Numbered from the stretch's first letter, positions 30,907 through 39,655 are shown. The stretch: DNA of 46,220 nt from Candidatus Flavonifractor intestinigallinarum (GCA_019119165.1 DWXO01000100.1:1-46220); one strand, 5' to 3'. Notes: a model not told the origin generated them from the letters alone. Made by a program: numbers and translations.

Positions 30907-31509
30907 ATGTACATCACCTGTCTGGACATGGAGGGGGTCCTGGTCCCTGAGATCTGGATCGCCTTTTCCGAAGCCACCGGCATCCCGGAGCTGCGCCGCA
31001 CCACCCGGGACGAGCCTGACTACAACAAGCTGATGCGGTTCCGGCTGGACATCCTCAAGGAGCACGGCCTGGGCCTGAAGGAGATTCAGGACACCATTGC
31101 CACCATCGATCCCCTGCCCGGGGCCAAGGAATTTCTGGACGAGCTGCGCTCCTTCAGTCAGGTGATCATCCTCAGCGATACCTTTGAGCAGTTTGCCCAG
31201 CCCCTGATGAAAAAGCTGGGCTGGCCCACCCTGATGTGCAACACCCTGGAGGTGGCCGCCGACGGTACCATCACCGGCTTCCAGATGCGCTGCCCCCAGT
31301 CCAAGCTGACCACGGTGAAGGCCCTCCAGTCCATCGGCTATGACACCATTGCCGCCGGGGACAGCTTCAACGACCTGGGCATGATCCAGGCCAGCAAGGC
31401 GGGCTTCCTCTTCAAGAGCACCGACCAGATCAAGGCCGACCATCCGGAGCTGCCCGCCTTTGAGGAATTCCCCGATCTGCTCTCCGCCATCCGGAGGGCT
31501 ATGGACTGA
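30907..31509 (+). CDS. thrH: Phosphoserine phosphatase / homoserine phosphotransferase
   Basis: A 200-residue HAD enzyme. The opening CLDMEGVLVPEIWIAFSEATGI matches Pseudomonas ThrH closely, with nucleophile Asp7; the middle VIILSDTFEQFAQPLM and GDSFNDLGM (late Asp pair) complete the HAD motifs. ThrH removes phosphate from phosphoserine and can move it to homoserine, so it may serve both serine and threonine synthesis. AGGAGG precedes the ATG. Placement between an aminotransferase and a DUF1015 gene fits serine metabolism. Confidence 0.9.
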   Translation: MYITCLDMEGVLVPEIWIAFSEATGIPELRRTTRDEPDYNKLMRFRLDILKEHGLGLKEIQDTIATIDPLPGAKEFLDELRSFSQVIILSDTFEQFAQPLMKKLGWPTLMCNTLEVAADGTITGFQMRCPQSKLTTVKALQSIGYDTIAAGDSFNDLGMIQASKAGFLFKSTDQIKADHPELPAFEEFPDLLSAIRRAMD

Positions 31510-31548
31510 GTACCACCCAAACTTCATGCCTGGAAGTGAGTGAGCAAT

Positions 31549-32823
31549 ATGCTGCGGCAATTTGAGGACCTGGCCTTCCGGCCGGCGGACATCCTGCTGC
31601 CCCGAGACTGCGAATACCGCAAGTGGTCGGTGGTGGCCTGCGATCAGTATACTTCCCAGCCGGACTACTGGCAGCGGGTGGAGGAGTATGTGGGTTCCGC
31701 CCCCTCCGCCCTGCGGCTCATCCTGCCGGAGAGCTGCCTGGACGGTCCCAATGTAGAGACCGATATTATGGAAGTCAACAACACCATGACCCGCTACCTG
31801 CGGGAGGACCGCTTTCAGGAGTTCCCCAACGCCCTCATCTATGTGGAGCGCCGGCTGGACAACCTGAAGGTGCGCCGGGGTCTGGTGGGCATGGTGGATC
31901 TGGAGCAGTACGACTATGAGCCCGGCTCCGGCGCTGCCGTCCGGGCCACCGAGGGCACCGTCATGTCCCGCATCCCGCCCCGGGTGGCGGTGCGGAAAAA
32001 CGCCCCTCTGGAGCTGCCCCACGTCATGCTGCTGACCGACGATCCCCAGAAAACGGTCATTGAACCCTTGGCGGAGCGCAAGGACAGGATGGAGAAGGTA
32101 TACGACTTCGACCTGATGGAGCGGGGGGGACACATTACCGGCTGGCTGCTGGATGAGGAGAGTATGGTCCTGGTGGCCGGCGCTCTGTCCGCCCTGGCTG
32201 ATCCCGCCGCCTTCCGGGCCAAATACGGCGCGGAGGAGGTCATGGCCTTCGCCGTGGGAGACGGCAACCACTCCCTGGCCACCGCCAAGGAGTGCTATGA
32301 GCGGCAGAAGCGGCTGACCCCCAAGGAGCAGTGGGACCGTTTGCCCGCCCGCTTCGCCCTGTGCGAGCTGGTGAACCTCCACGACCCGGCCCTGGAGTTT
32401 GAGGCCATCCACCGGGTGCTCTTTGGCGTGGAGCCGGAGCGGGTAGTGGAGGCTCTGGTGAAGGCATTCCCCGGCGCCTTCCAGGGAGAGGGGGAGGGCC
32501 ACGTCCTCCGCTATGTCCACGCCGGCGGGCAGGGGGCGGTCACCGTGCCCAACCCAACCGCACAGATGGAGGTAGGCACCCTCCAGCCCTTCCTGGACGC
32601 CTATGTGAAGGAACAGGGGGGACGTATCGATTACATCCACGGGGCCGACGTGGCCCGTTCCCTGGCGGCCCGGCCGGGCAACCTGGCCTTCCTGCTGCCC
32701 GCCATGGGGAAGGACCAGCTGTTCCCCACCGTGATCCACGACGGGGCCCTGCCCCGCAAGACCTTCTCCATGGGAGAGGCCCACGACAAGCGCTTTTACC
32801 TGGAGGCGCGCAAGATCCGATAA
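31549..32823 (+). CDS. DUF1015 family protein
   Basis: A 424-residue protein matching DUF1015 (FRPADILLPR near the start, VACDQYTSQPDYWQ, VGDGNHSLATAKECYE in the middle, MGKDQLFPTVIHDGALPRKTFSMGEA at the end). The middle motif is ParB/SerK-like, and related proteins have been linked to ATP-dependent serine phosphorylation; that link is from memory and weak. The gene follows thrH, a phosphoserine enzyme, by about 40 bp, which would suit such a role. Start: ATG at 31549 behind GGAAGTGAG; a GTG at 31540 is also in frame. ispE follows after 11 bp. Confidence 0.85.
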   Translation: MLRQFEDLAFRPADILLPRDCEYRKWSVVACDQYTSQPDYWQRVEEYVGSAPSALRLILPESCLDGPNVETDIMEVNNTMTRYLREDRFQEFPNALIYVERRLDNLKVRRGLVGMVDLEQYDYEPGSGAAVRATEGTVMSRIPPRVAVRKNAPLELPHVMLLTDDPQKTVIEPLAERKDRMEKVYDFDLMERGGHITGWLLDEESMVLVAGALSALADPAAFRAKYGAEEVMAFAVGDGNHSLATAKECYERQKRLTPKEQWDRLPARFALCELVNLHDPALEFEAIHRVLFGVEPERVVEALVKAFPGAFQGEGEGHVLRYVHAGGQGAVTVPNPTAQMEVGTLQPFLDAYVKEQGGRIDYIHGADVARSLAARPGNLAFLLPAMGKDQLFPTVIHDGALPRKTFSMGEAHDKRFYLEARKIR

Positions 32824-32834
32824 GGAGGAGTCTC

Positions 32835-33716
32835 ATGGCAGTCCTGGAGGTCAAGGCCTACGCCAAACTGAATCTGTCCCTGGATGTGCTGGGGAAACGG
32901 CCCGATGGTTACCACGATATGCGGATGGTGATGCAGTCGGTAACGCTCACCGATACCCTCCGGCTGGAGACCGGCACCGGGCAGCCCCTGCGTATGGAGA
33001 GCAATCTGGGCTTTCTGCCCGCCGACGAGAGCAATCTGGCCGCCGCCGCCGCCCTGCGGCTGTGTGAGGAGGCGGGGGTGGACCACGGTGGGCTGTCCAT
33101 CAAGCTGGACAAGACCATCCCGGTGTGCGCCGGAATGGCGGGCGGCAGCGCCGACGCCGCCGCCGTGCTCCGGGGGCTGAACAAGCTGCTGGGCCTGGGC
33201 CTGTCCGGGACGCGGCTGGAGGAGATCGGTGCCCTGGTGGGCTCCGACGTGCCCTACTGCGTCCGGGGGACCACCGCCCTGGCTGAGGGCAGGGGAGAGA
33301 TCCTCACCGATCTGCCCCCTCTGCCGTCCTGCCTGGTGGTGCTGTGCAAGCCCGCCTTCTCGGTGTCCACGCCGGAGCTGTTCCGCACTCTGGACGGCTG
33401 CCGTATCCGCCGGCGGCCCAATACCGCCGGGCTGATCGAGGCCCTGGGCCAGGGAGATCTGCCCGAGGTGGCCCGGCGGATGTACAACGTCTTTGAGGAC
33501 GCCCTGCCGCCCCGCCGTGCCCAGGAGATCGATTCCATCAAAAATGTCATGATCCAGCACGGGGCCCTGGGGTCCTCCATGAGCGGCACCGGCCCCACTG
33601 TGTTTGGCCTCTTTGATGACGAAACCCGGGCTCACGGCGCTTTCCTTGCCCTGAAGGAGCAGTATCCCGAGACCTTTTTGGTCCGGAGCGTGGAAAATCT
33701 GCTGGAGCAGGTATAA
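32835..33716 (+). CDS. ispE: 4-diphosphocytidyl-2-C-methyl-D-erythritol kinase
   Basis: GHMP kinase that phosphorylates CDP-methylerythritol in the non-mevalonate isoprenoid pathway. The protein has 293 residues. It starts with AYAKLNLSLDVLGKRPDGYHD, has the ATP loop PVCAGMAGGSADAAA (near 96-110), and ends with GSSMSGTGPTVFGLFD. AAGGAGGAG lies just before the ATG. It is the last gene of the Lrp operon. Its final codons overlap the likely sigma-F promoter -35 box of spoIIR, and its terminator is the hairpin at 33723-33770. The ispE-spoIIR neighbourhood is common in Clostridia. Confidence 0.95.
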   Translation: MAVLEVKAYAKLNLSLDVLGKRPDGYHDMRMVMQSVTLTDTLRLETGTGQPLRMESNLGFLPADESNLAAAAALRLCEEAGVDHGGLSIKLDKTIPVCAGMAGGSADAAAVLRGLNKLLGLGLSGTRLEEIGALVGSDVPYCVRGTTALAEGRGEILTDLPPLPSCLVVLCKPAFSVSTPELFRTLDGCRIRRRPNTAGLIEALGQGDLPEVARRMYNVFEDALPPRRAQEIDSIKNVMIQHGALGSSMSGTGPTVFGLFDDETRAHGAFLALKEQYPETFLVRSVENLLEQV

Positions 33717-33740
33717 AATCAGAAATCACCGTCCACAATG
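33711..33740 (+). promoter_or_regulatory. Sigma-F-type promoter of spoIIR, inside the ispE terminator
   Basis: GTATA (33711-33715), 15 bases, then GTCCACAATG (33731-33740), nine of ten positions of the sigma-F -10 pattern GGNNANANTR. It predicts a start at about 33747, in the loop of the hairpin. SpoIIR is a known sigma-F target in B. subtilis. Confidence 0.65.
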
Positions 33741-33770
33741 GAGGCAATCCAATGTGGACGGTGATTTTTT
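33723..33770 (+). terminator. ispE terminator that also masks the spoIIR ribosome site
   Basis: A perfect 15-bp stem (33723-33737 with 33753-33767), a 15-base loop, and a T tract that runs directly into the spoIIR ATG. The only ribosome site for spoIIR, GGTGA (33760-33764), lies in the 3' arm. Readthrough transcripts would hide it, while transcripts starting in the loop would not. Confidence 0.85.
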
Positions 33771-34403
33771 ATGAAACAGAGCAAGACTCTGCGGCGATGG
33801 GAGCTGGCCCTTCTGCTGGGGGTGGCCCTTGCGGCTCTGGCCGGGGTCTGGCTGGACCGGAGTCAGGCGGCCCTGGCCGATCAGGTGATTCGCCTTCATG
33901 TGCTGGCCAATTCCGACTCGGAGGCCGACCAGGCCCTGAAGCTGAAGGTGCGGGACAGAGTGCTGGAAACGGCCTCTGATTACTTTGTGCCTGGGGCCAC
34001 CCTGGAAGAAACCAGAGCGGTTTTGACCGAGCATCTGGCCGACCTGGCAGCCGCCGGGGCGGATCAGGTGGCCCAGGAGGGGTACCGGTATCCGGTGACG
34101 GTCTCCCTGGAGGACAACTACTGGTTTCCCACCAAGCAGTACACAGACTTTGCTCTGCCCGCCGGGGAGTACACCGCCTTGCGGGTGGTGATCGGGGAGG
34201 GGGACGGCCAGAACTGGTGGTGCGTGGTATTCCCGCCCCTGTGCCTGGGGTCGGTCAGCGAGACAGCCGCCCAGACCGCCCTCAGTGACGGCTTTACCCA
34301 GGACCAGGTGTCCCTCATCACCGGCGAGGACGAGGGATATGTGGTGAAATTCAAGGCCATCGAGCTGTGGGAGGAGTTCCAGCACTGGCTCAGCGGCACA
34401 TAA
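33771..34403 (+). CDS. spoIIR: Stage II sporulation protein R
   Basis: Forespore-made signal protein, secreted into the intermembrane space, that triggers SpoIIGA to cleave pro-sigma-E in the mother cell. The protein has 210 residues with one N-terminal hydrophobic segment (residues 11-28) as signal or anchor. Family motifs are IRLHVLANSDSEADQALKLKVRD and GDGQNWWCVVFPPLC. The ATG at 33771 abuts the T tract of the ispE terminator. Expression control is expected from the sigma-F-type site at 33711. Its presence and intactness show the lineage keeps sporulation genes despite the split sigG. Confidence 0.95.
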   Translation: MKQSKTLRRWELALLLGVALAALAGVWLDRSQAALADQVIRLHVLANSDSEADQALKLKVRDRVLETASDYFVPGATLEETRAVLTEHLADLAAAGADQVAQEGYRYPVTVSLEDNYWFPTKQYTDFALPAGEYTALRVVIGEGDGQNWWCVVFPPLCLGSVSETAAQTALSDGFTQDQVSLITGEDEGYVVKFKAIELWEEFQHWLSGT

Positions 34404-34441
34404 AAAGGCAGGTCCGGTTCAAGTAGCCGGACCTGCCTTTT
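34403..34441. terminator. Bidirectional terminator between spoIIR and the NSS transporter gene
   Basis: A 15-bp perfect stem (34403-34417 with 34427-34441), a nine-base loop, and A and T runs at opposite ends. Confidence 0.92.
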
Positions 34442-34450
34442 GCAGTAATA

Positions 34451-35767
34451 TCAGCCGATGCCGCCGTAGTAGATGCCCAGCACCCACACGGCTGCCGCCA
34501 CCAGCACATAGAACCGGGCGGTGACGGTGAAGAAGGCACCGGGGCGGCCCTTCCCGCCCAGAGCCAGCTCGTCCTTGATGGTGTCCACACGCAGCACGAA
34601 ATAGATGAACACGGCCACCAGCAGGGCGCCGAAGGGGGAGACATAAATGGTGATCAGGTCCATCCAGCCGCCCATGCCAGCTAGGGACTCCAGGAAGAGG
34701 CCGGGCACGAAGGTGACCACGCCCACGATGAGGGTGGCGGCCCGCCGGGACAGCTTGACGGTGGAGTTGAGGGCCTCGCCGCAGGCCTCCAGCATATTCA
34801 TCAGGGAGGTAATGCCGGCAAAGAACACCGACACGAAGAAGAGCAGGGCGAAGATCTGTCCGCCGGGCATCTGAGCAAAGACCTGGGGCAGGGTGACGAA
34901 CATGAGGGAGGGGCCGCTGGTGGGGTCAATGCCGAAGGCAAAGACGGCGGGGATGATGGCAAAGCCAGCCAGCAGAGCGGCCAGGGTGTCCAGCAGGGCG
35001 GTCATGCCTGCGTGGCGCAGGATGCACTCCTCTTTCTTCATATAGCTGCCGTAGATCAGCATACCGGCGCCGTTGATGGACAGGGAGAAGAAGGCCTGTC
35101 CCATGGCCATGACCCAGGTCTCCGGCTTGAGCAGGTAGCTCCAGTCGGGCCGGAGCAGATAGAGGTAGCCCTCCGCCGCGCCGGGGAGAAAGGCCACCCG
35201 GACGGCGATGATGAGAAACAGAATGAAGAACGCGGGCATCATGAACTTGCTCAGCTTCTCAATGCCGGCAGCCACGCCGAAAATGAGGATGACCACCGTA
35301 AAGACTACCGCGATCAGGTGCCAGGGCACGGAACCGAAGTTGACCGCCAGAGCATCAAAGAAGCGCTGGGAATCTCCGGCCAGGATGGAGCCGGTAACGG
35401 AGCCGGCGGTGTACCGCAGGACCCAGCCCACCACCACCGAGTAGCCGATGGCGATGCCAAGCACGCCCAGCAGGGGGATAATGCCCAGGAGCTTGCCGCC
35501 CTTCTTGCCACGGGATTTCATGACATAGTCCAGGGAGCCCATGGCGCCGGTGCCGGTGAGCCGGCCCAGGGCAAACTCGCCGGACAGCCCCACATAGCTG
35601 AACAGGGCCACAAAGATGAAATAGGGGATCAGGAAGGCGCCGCCGCCGTACTGTCCCACCCGGTAGGGGAAAAGCCAGATATTGCCCATGCCGACGGCGG
35701 AGCCTACCGCCGCCAGGACAAAGCCCAGGGAGCTGGTAAACTTGCCGCCGGATTTGTTGTGTTCCAT
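34451..35767 (-). CDS. Sodium-dependent transporter, NSS family
   Basis: A 438-residue integral membrane protein with about 11 segments, of the LeuT/neurotransmitter:sodium symporter family. The unwound first helix with the sodium and substrate site is visible as GSAVGMGNIWLFPY (22-35). Bacterial members take up amino acids with sodium; the substrate here is unknown. The ATG directly follows the GNAT stop codon, with GAGGAGG in the end of that gene. It is the second gene of a two-gene unit. Confidence 0.93.
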   Translation of the reverse strand: MEHNKSGGKFTSSLGFVLAAVGSAVGMGNIWLFPYRVGQYGGGAFLIPYFIFVALFSYVGLSGEFALGRLTGTGAMGSLDYVMKSRGKKGGKLLGIIPLLGVLGIAIGYSVVVGWVLRYTAGSVTGSILAGDSQRFFDALAVNFGSVPWHLIAVVFTVVILIFGVAAGIEKLSKFMMPAFFILFLIIAVRVAFLPGAAEGYLYLLRPDWSYLLKPETWVMAMGQAFFSLSINGAGMLIYGSYMKKEECILRHAGMTALLDTLAALLAGFAIIPAVFAFGIDPTSGPSLMFVTLPQVFAQMPGGQIFALLFFVSVFFAGITSLMNMLEACGEALNSTVKLSRRAATLIVGVVTFVPGLFLESLAGMGGWMDLITIYVSPFGALLVAVFIYFVLRVDTIKDELALGGKGRPGAFFTVTARFYVLVAAAVWVLGIYYGGIG

Positions 35768-36328
35768 TCAGAGATCCTCCTCGTCATTTCTGCGTACCAT
35801 GTGGATGTGGTCCTCCCACACCCCGTTGATTTTGAGATAGCGCCTGGCCAGCCCCTCCTCCTCGAAGTCGGCTTTTGCCGCCGCCCGGCGGGAGGGGAGA
35901 TTGCGGGGCATGATGTTGGCCTCCACCCGGTGGAGCCCCAGGTTGCGGAAGCCCCACTCCGTCAGGGCGGCGATGGCCTCCGCGCCGTAGCCCTGCCCCC
36001 ATAGGGTGTGGTCCAACTTGTAGGAGATGAAACAGGAATGAAGGGCGCCGCCGATGATTTCATTCAATCCGGTCAGCCCGATGATCTTGCCGGGGTGCCG
36101 GGGCTGGACCAGCAGGAAGCGGAAGCTGCGGCCAGCCTCTGCCTGCTCCAGATCCCAGGTCAGCCGTTCCTCCTGCCCCTCCGGAGTGAAAAACTCCTCC
36201 GGCTGGATGGGATCGAAGGGGGCAAAGGCCTCCCGGTTGCGGCGGTAAAAGGCGGCCGCCGGAGCTGCCAGCGCCGGATCGCAGGCCAGAAATCCCAGCC
36301 GGGGGGAACGAAAGACAAAGCGGCGCAT
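35768..36328 (-). CDS. GNAT family N-acetyltransferase, RimJ/RimL-like
   Basis: A 186-residue acetyl-CoA-dependent acetyltransferase. Motif A with the CoA-pyrophosphate loop is LDHTLWGQGYGAEAI, and NLGLHRVEANIMPRNLPSRRAAAKADF is the RimJ-type C-terminal segment. Substrates of such proteins include ribosomal N-termini and small amines; none can be named here. The start is ATG 36328, behind a GGAAGGGAGAGAG site; a longer opening from 36370 begins inside the promoter -10 box. It is immediately upstream of the NSS transporter gene. Confidence 0.88.
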   Translation of the reverse strand: MRRFVFRSPRLGFLACDPALAAPAAAFYRRNREAFAPFDPIQPEEFFTPEGQEERLTWDLEQAEAGRSFRFLLVQPRHPGKIIGLTGLNEIIGGALHSCFISYKLDHTLWGQGYGAEAIAALTEWGFRNLGLHRVEANIMPRNLPSRRAAAKADFEEEGLARRYLKINGVWEDHIHMVRRNDEEDL

Positions 36329-36368
36329 CCCAACTCTCTCCCTTCCAAAGTCATTGCACGCGAGGCAC

Positions 36369-36377
36369 ATTATATCA
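36369..36377 (-). promoter_or_regulatory. Extended -10 promoter of the GNAT-transporter unit
   Basis: On the minus strand TGATATAAT forms an extended -10 element, about 40 bases before the GNAT start. Confidence 0.65.
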
Positions 36378-36454
36378 CATCCTTAAAACTTTTGCACTAT
36401 GAAGTTATAGCACTTTAAAGAGCACACCGGGGGAAAAGAATCCCCTGGGGGTGG

Positions 36455-36483
36455 TTGACCTGGCCGCCGCTTTTCGATACAAT
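36455..36483 (+). promoter_or_regulatory. Sigma-A promoter of pcrA
   Basis: TTGACC (36455-36460), a 17-base spacer, and TACAAT (36478-36483). The leader then holds a hairpin (GGGAGCCG...CGGCTCTCCC, about 36498-36529). Confidence 0.75.
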
Positions 36484-36553
36484 AGGGGTACCAGAAAGGG
36501 AGCCGTCCACCTGTGGGCGGCTCTCCCATTGCCAAGGGAGAAATGAGAACGCT

Positions 36554-38986
36554 ATGTTGAATACCCAAGAGGAACTGCGCTTTTGTAAAGCCCGCCGGGC
36601 GGCCATTGAGCTGGAGTTTGGGAATCTGAATCCCGAGCAGCGGAAGGCAGCCCTGGCCACCGAAGGGCCGCTGCTGCTGCTGGCAGGGGCGGGCAGCGGA
36701 AAGACCACCGTGCTCATCCACCGCATCGCCAACCTGATGAAATACGGCCGGGGAGCGGATTCCGACGAGGTGCCCGCCTGGGTGACGCCGGAGGATCTGG
36801 CCTTCCTGGAGGATTATGTGGCCCACCCCGACCCGGAGAAGAAGGGCGAGCAGGAGCGGCTGTGCCGCCTGGACCCGGCGGTGCCCTGGTCCATCCTGGC
36901 CATCACCTTTACCAACAAGGCCGCCGGTGAGCTGAAGGAGCGGCTGGAGCGGATGCTGGGCCCCGCCGCCAACGACGTGTGGGCCTCCACCTTCCACTCT
37001 GCCTGTGTGCGTATCCTGCGGCGGGACATCGACCGGCTGGGCTTTACCAGCTCCTTCACCATCTACGACACCGCCGACTCCGAGCGGGTCATCAAGGACA
37101 TCGTGAAGGACTTCAATCTGGACGACAAGACCTTCTCCGCCCGCACGGTGCTGGGCTACCTGTCCCGGGCCAAGGACGCTATGCTGTCCGGGGCGGACTT
37201 TCTGGCCCAGAAGGAGAAGGAGGGGGACTTCCGGCTCATCAAGATCGCCAAGATCTATGTGGAGTATGAGCGGAGGCTGAAAGAGGCCAACGCGCTGGAT
37301 TTTGACGATATCATTCTGGACACGGTGCGCCTGCTCCAGCGGTTTGAGGAGGTGCGGATCTACTATCAGAAGAAGTTCCGCTACGTCCTCATTGACGAGT
37401 ATCAGGACACCAATAATCTGCAATATCTGCTGGCTTCCACCCTGGCGGGCGGCTACGAGAACATCTGCGTGGTGGGCGACGACGACCAGTCCATCTACCG
37501 CTTCCGGGGGGCCACCATCGAGAACATCCTCTCTTTTGAGAATCAGTACAAGGGGGCCAGGGTGATCCGGCTGGAGCAGAATTACCGCTCCACCAAGAAC
37601 ATTCTGGAGGCCTCCAACGCTGTCATCAAGAACAACGAGGGCCGCAAGGGCAAGGAGCTTTGGACCCAGCACGAAGAGGGCGAGAAGATCCAGTGCTACA
37701 CCGCCATGAACGAGCACGACGAGGCCCAGTATGTGGCGGCCCAGATTCTGGCGGACTACTCTGCCGGGCGGGGCTGGAGAGATCACGCGGTGCTCTACCG
37801 CATGAACGCCCAGTCCAACCAGATCGAGCAGGCCTTCAAGCGCAACGGCATTCCCTACCGCATCATCGGCGGCATCCGGTTCTTCGACCGGGCCGAAGTC
37901 AAGGATATGCTGGCCTACCTCAGCGCGGTGAACAACCCCGGCGACGATCTGCGGCTGTCCCGCATCATCAACAACCCGCCCCGGGGCATCGGCGCCACCA
38001 CGGTGGACCGGGCCCAGAACATCGCCCAGGCCGAGGGTCGGTCCCTGTGGGAAGTTATCAGCCATGCCGGAGACTGGCCGGAGCTGCAGAAGGCGGCTCC
38101 CAAGCTGGGCCAGTTTGTGGAGCTGATGGACGATCTGCGGAAGCTGTCCCGGGAGCTGCCCCTGCCCGCCTTCTACGAAGAGGTGGTGGAGCGCACCGGC
38201 TATGCCGTGATGCTGGAGCAGAAACGGACCGTGGAGGACCGCACCCGTCTGGAGAACGTACGGGAGCTGGCCACCTCCATCCAGAACTATCTGGACAACG
38301 CGGTGGAGGAGCCCTCCCTGGCCGGTTTCCTGGATGAGATCGCCCTGTATACCGACATCGACAGCCACGACCCCAGCGAGGACTGCGTGGTTATGATGAC
38401 CATGCACTCCGCCAAGGGCCTGGAGTTCCCGGTGGTCTTTGTGGTGGGCGTGGAAGAGGGTATCTTCCCCGGCATCCGGGCCATCGGTGAGCCGGAGGAG
38501 ATGGAGGAGGAGCGGCGGCTGTGCTATGTGGCCATGACCCGGGCCAAAGAGAAGCTGTATATGACCTGCGCCTCCCAGCGGATGCTCTTCGGCCGCACCA
38601 ATTCCAACCGGCCCTCCCGCTTTTTGGGAGAGATCCCCCCGGAGCTGGTGGAGAAGTCGGGCCGCCTGCCCCGTGGTGAGCGGGAGGAGGGAGAGCGGCC
38701 GGCCCGCAAGACCGCGCCGATGCGCCGGACCTTTGACCACGGCTTCTCCCTGGGCCACACAGCCCCGGCGGCTTCCGCCTCCGCCGCGCCTGCGGCCAGC
38801 CAGGGCACCCCCGCCGGCGGAGCCTTCCACATGGGCGACACCGTGCGCCACAAGGCCTTCGGTCAGGGCCTCATTACCAAGCTGACCCCCATGGGGGGCG
38901 ACGCCCTGGTGGAGATCGCCTTCGACAGCGTGGGCACCAAGAAGCTGATGCTGAAATCCGCCTCTCAGTATATGACCAAGGTATAA
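36554..38986 (+). CDS. pcrA: ATP-dependent DNA helicase PcrA/UvrD
   Basis: An 810-residue superfamily 1A 3'-5' helicase for repair and plasmid replication. Visible motifs are LLLLAGAGSGKTTVL (I, Walker A), AITFTNKAAGELKER (Ia), LIDEYQDTN (II), GDDDQSIYRFRGA (III), LEQNYRSTKNI (IV), MTMHSAKGLEFPVVF (V), and YVAMTRAKEKL (VI). The C-terminal 65 residues after a low-complexity Ala/Pro linker (FHMGDTVRHKAFGQGLI onward) form the Tudor-like RNA polymerase-binding domain of PcrA. An insert at about 65-115 (GRGADSDEVPAWVTPEDL) lengthens domain 1A. The start ATG at 36554 begins the homology; the earlier frame from 36455 overlaps the promoter. Confidence 0.96.
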   Translation: MLNTQEELRFCKARRAAIELEFGNLNPEQRKAALATEGPLLLLAGAGSGKTTVLIHRIANLMKYGRGADSDEVPAWVTPEDLAFLEDYVAHPDPEKKGEQERLCRLDPAVPWSILAITFTNKAAGELKERLERMLGPAANDVWASTFHSACVRILRRDIDRLGFTSSFTIYDTADSERVIKDIVKDFNLDDKTFSARTVLGYLSRAKDAMLSGADFLAQKEKEGDFRLIKIAKIYVEYERRLKEANALDFDDIILDTVRLLQRFEEVRIYYQKKFRYVLIDEYQDTNNLQYLLASTLAGGYENICVVGDDDQSIYRFRGATIENILSFENQYKGARVIRLEQNYRSTKNILEASNAVIKNNEGRKGKELWTQHEEGEKIQCYTAMNEHDEAQYVAAQILADYSAGRGWRDHAVLYRMNAQSNQIEQAFKRNGIPYRIIGGIRFFDRAEVKDMLAYLSAVNNPGDDLRLSRIINNPPRGIGATTVDRAQNIAQAEGRSLWEVISHAGDWPELQKAAPKLGQFVELMDDLRKLSRELPLPAFYEEVVERTGYAVMLEQKRTVEDRTRLENVRELATSIQNYLDNAVEEPSLAGFLDEIALYTDIDSHDPSEDCVVMMTMHSAKGLEFPVVFVVGVEEGIFPGIRAIGEPEEMEEERRLCYVAMTRAKEKLYMTCASQRMLFGRTNSNRPSRFLGEIPPELVEKSGRLPRGEREEGERPARKTAPMRRTFDHGFSLGHTAPAASASAAPAASQGTPAGGAFHMGDTVRHKAFGQGLITKLTPMGGDALVEIAFDSVGTKKLMLKSASQYMTKV

Positions 38987-39015
38987 GAAAACCGGGCCGC
39001 CGGAAGGCGGCCCGG
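38985..39015 (-). terminator. Terminator of the HAD/glycosylase operon
   Basis: A 10-bp GC stem (38992-39001 with 39006-39015) with loop GGAA; on the minus strand it is followed by TTTTCTTA. It sits at the end of pcrA but lacks a T tract on plus. Confidence 0.75.
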
Positions 39016-39022
39016 AGAAGCG

Positions 39023-39655
39023 CTATGGCTGGAGCAGTTCCGTAAAGCTGTGGATATACCGGTGGCAGAGTCCCTTCAATTCTGCCTCGTACCGGGCGTA
39101 AAAGGGGTCGTACACCCCTACCACGGTGAGTCCCGCCTCTTTGGCGGCGGCGCAGGCGCCGGGGGAGTCCTCGTAGAGGGTACTCTCCTCCGGCGTGGCT
39201 CCCAGCTCCTTCAGCACATGGCCGTAGGTGGCCGGGTCCTTTTTCAGCATACCCAGCTCCTGGACGAAGATCAGGTGGGAGAAGTAGCCCTCCATATGCA
39301 GCCGCCTCAGGGCGGCCCGGCAGAATTCGGGTACGCAGGCGGTGAGCAGGGCCATGGGCTGCCCCTGACTCCGGCACTGGTCCAGAAAGGCCAGAGCCCC
39401 CTCTTTGGCGGGCACCTGGGACAGGTATGCCTCCCGGCCCAGCTGGGTCCACACATCCATAATGGCCTGGGGCGTGGTGTCCAGGTGGTAGTAGTCGATG
39501 GTGAATTGGGCGGCCAGCGGGAAGATGGAGTGGCCCACCGTCTCGCTGTACTCCTGGGTGGGGGTCAGCCCCCGACGGGCCAGGAAGGTGTTATCCACCT
39601 CCTCCCACACGCCGTTGGAGTCCACCAGGGTGCCGTCAAAGTCAAACAGGATCAT
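39023..39655 (-). CDS. HAD-family hydrolase (phosphoglycolate phosphatase-like)
   Basis: A 210-residue HAD phosphatase of the beta-phosphoglucomutase/Gph group. Motif I is FDFDGTLVDSNG (4-15, nucleophile Asp6), motif II LLTA, motif III lysine in LGMLKKDPATYG, and motif IV YEDSPGAC. A helical cap (residues 16-85) is present. The substrate is not identifiable. The start ATG at 39655 overlaps the glycosylase stop (ATGA), so the two are one transcript. A link to DNA repair, as with glycolate phosphatases that clear damaged 3' ends, is possible but speculative. Confidence 0.88.
   Translation of the reverse strand: MILFDFDGTLVDSNGVWEEVDNTFLARRGLTPTQEYSETVGHSIFPLAAQFTIDYYHLDTTPQAIMDVWTQLGREAYLSQVPAKEGALAFLDQCRSQGQPMALLTACVPEFCRAALRRLHMEGYFSHLIFVQELGMLKKDPATYGHVLKELGATPEESTLYEDSPGACAAAKEAGLTVVGVYDPFYARYEAELKGLCHRYIHSFTELLQP

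Noticed and set aside
36391-36416. A loxP-like GAAGTTAT with partial dyad CTATGAAGTTATAG
   Set aside because: Only one half-site-like string with a short imperfect dyad and no tyrosine recombinase nearby; chance in an AT-rich intergenic region.
36383-38851. An 822-codon minus-strand frame opposite pcrA
   Set aside because: Antisense shadow of pcrA motifs; no independent signals.
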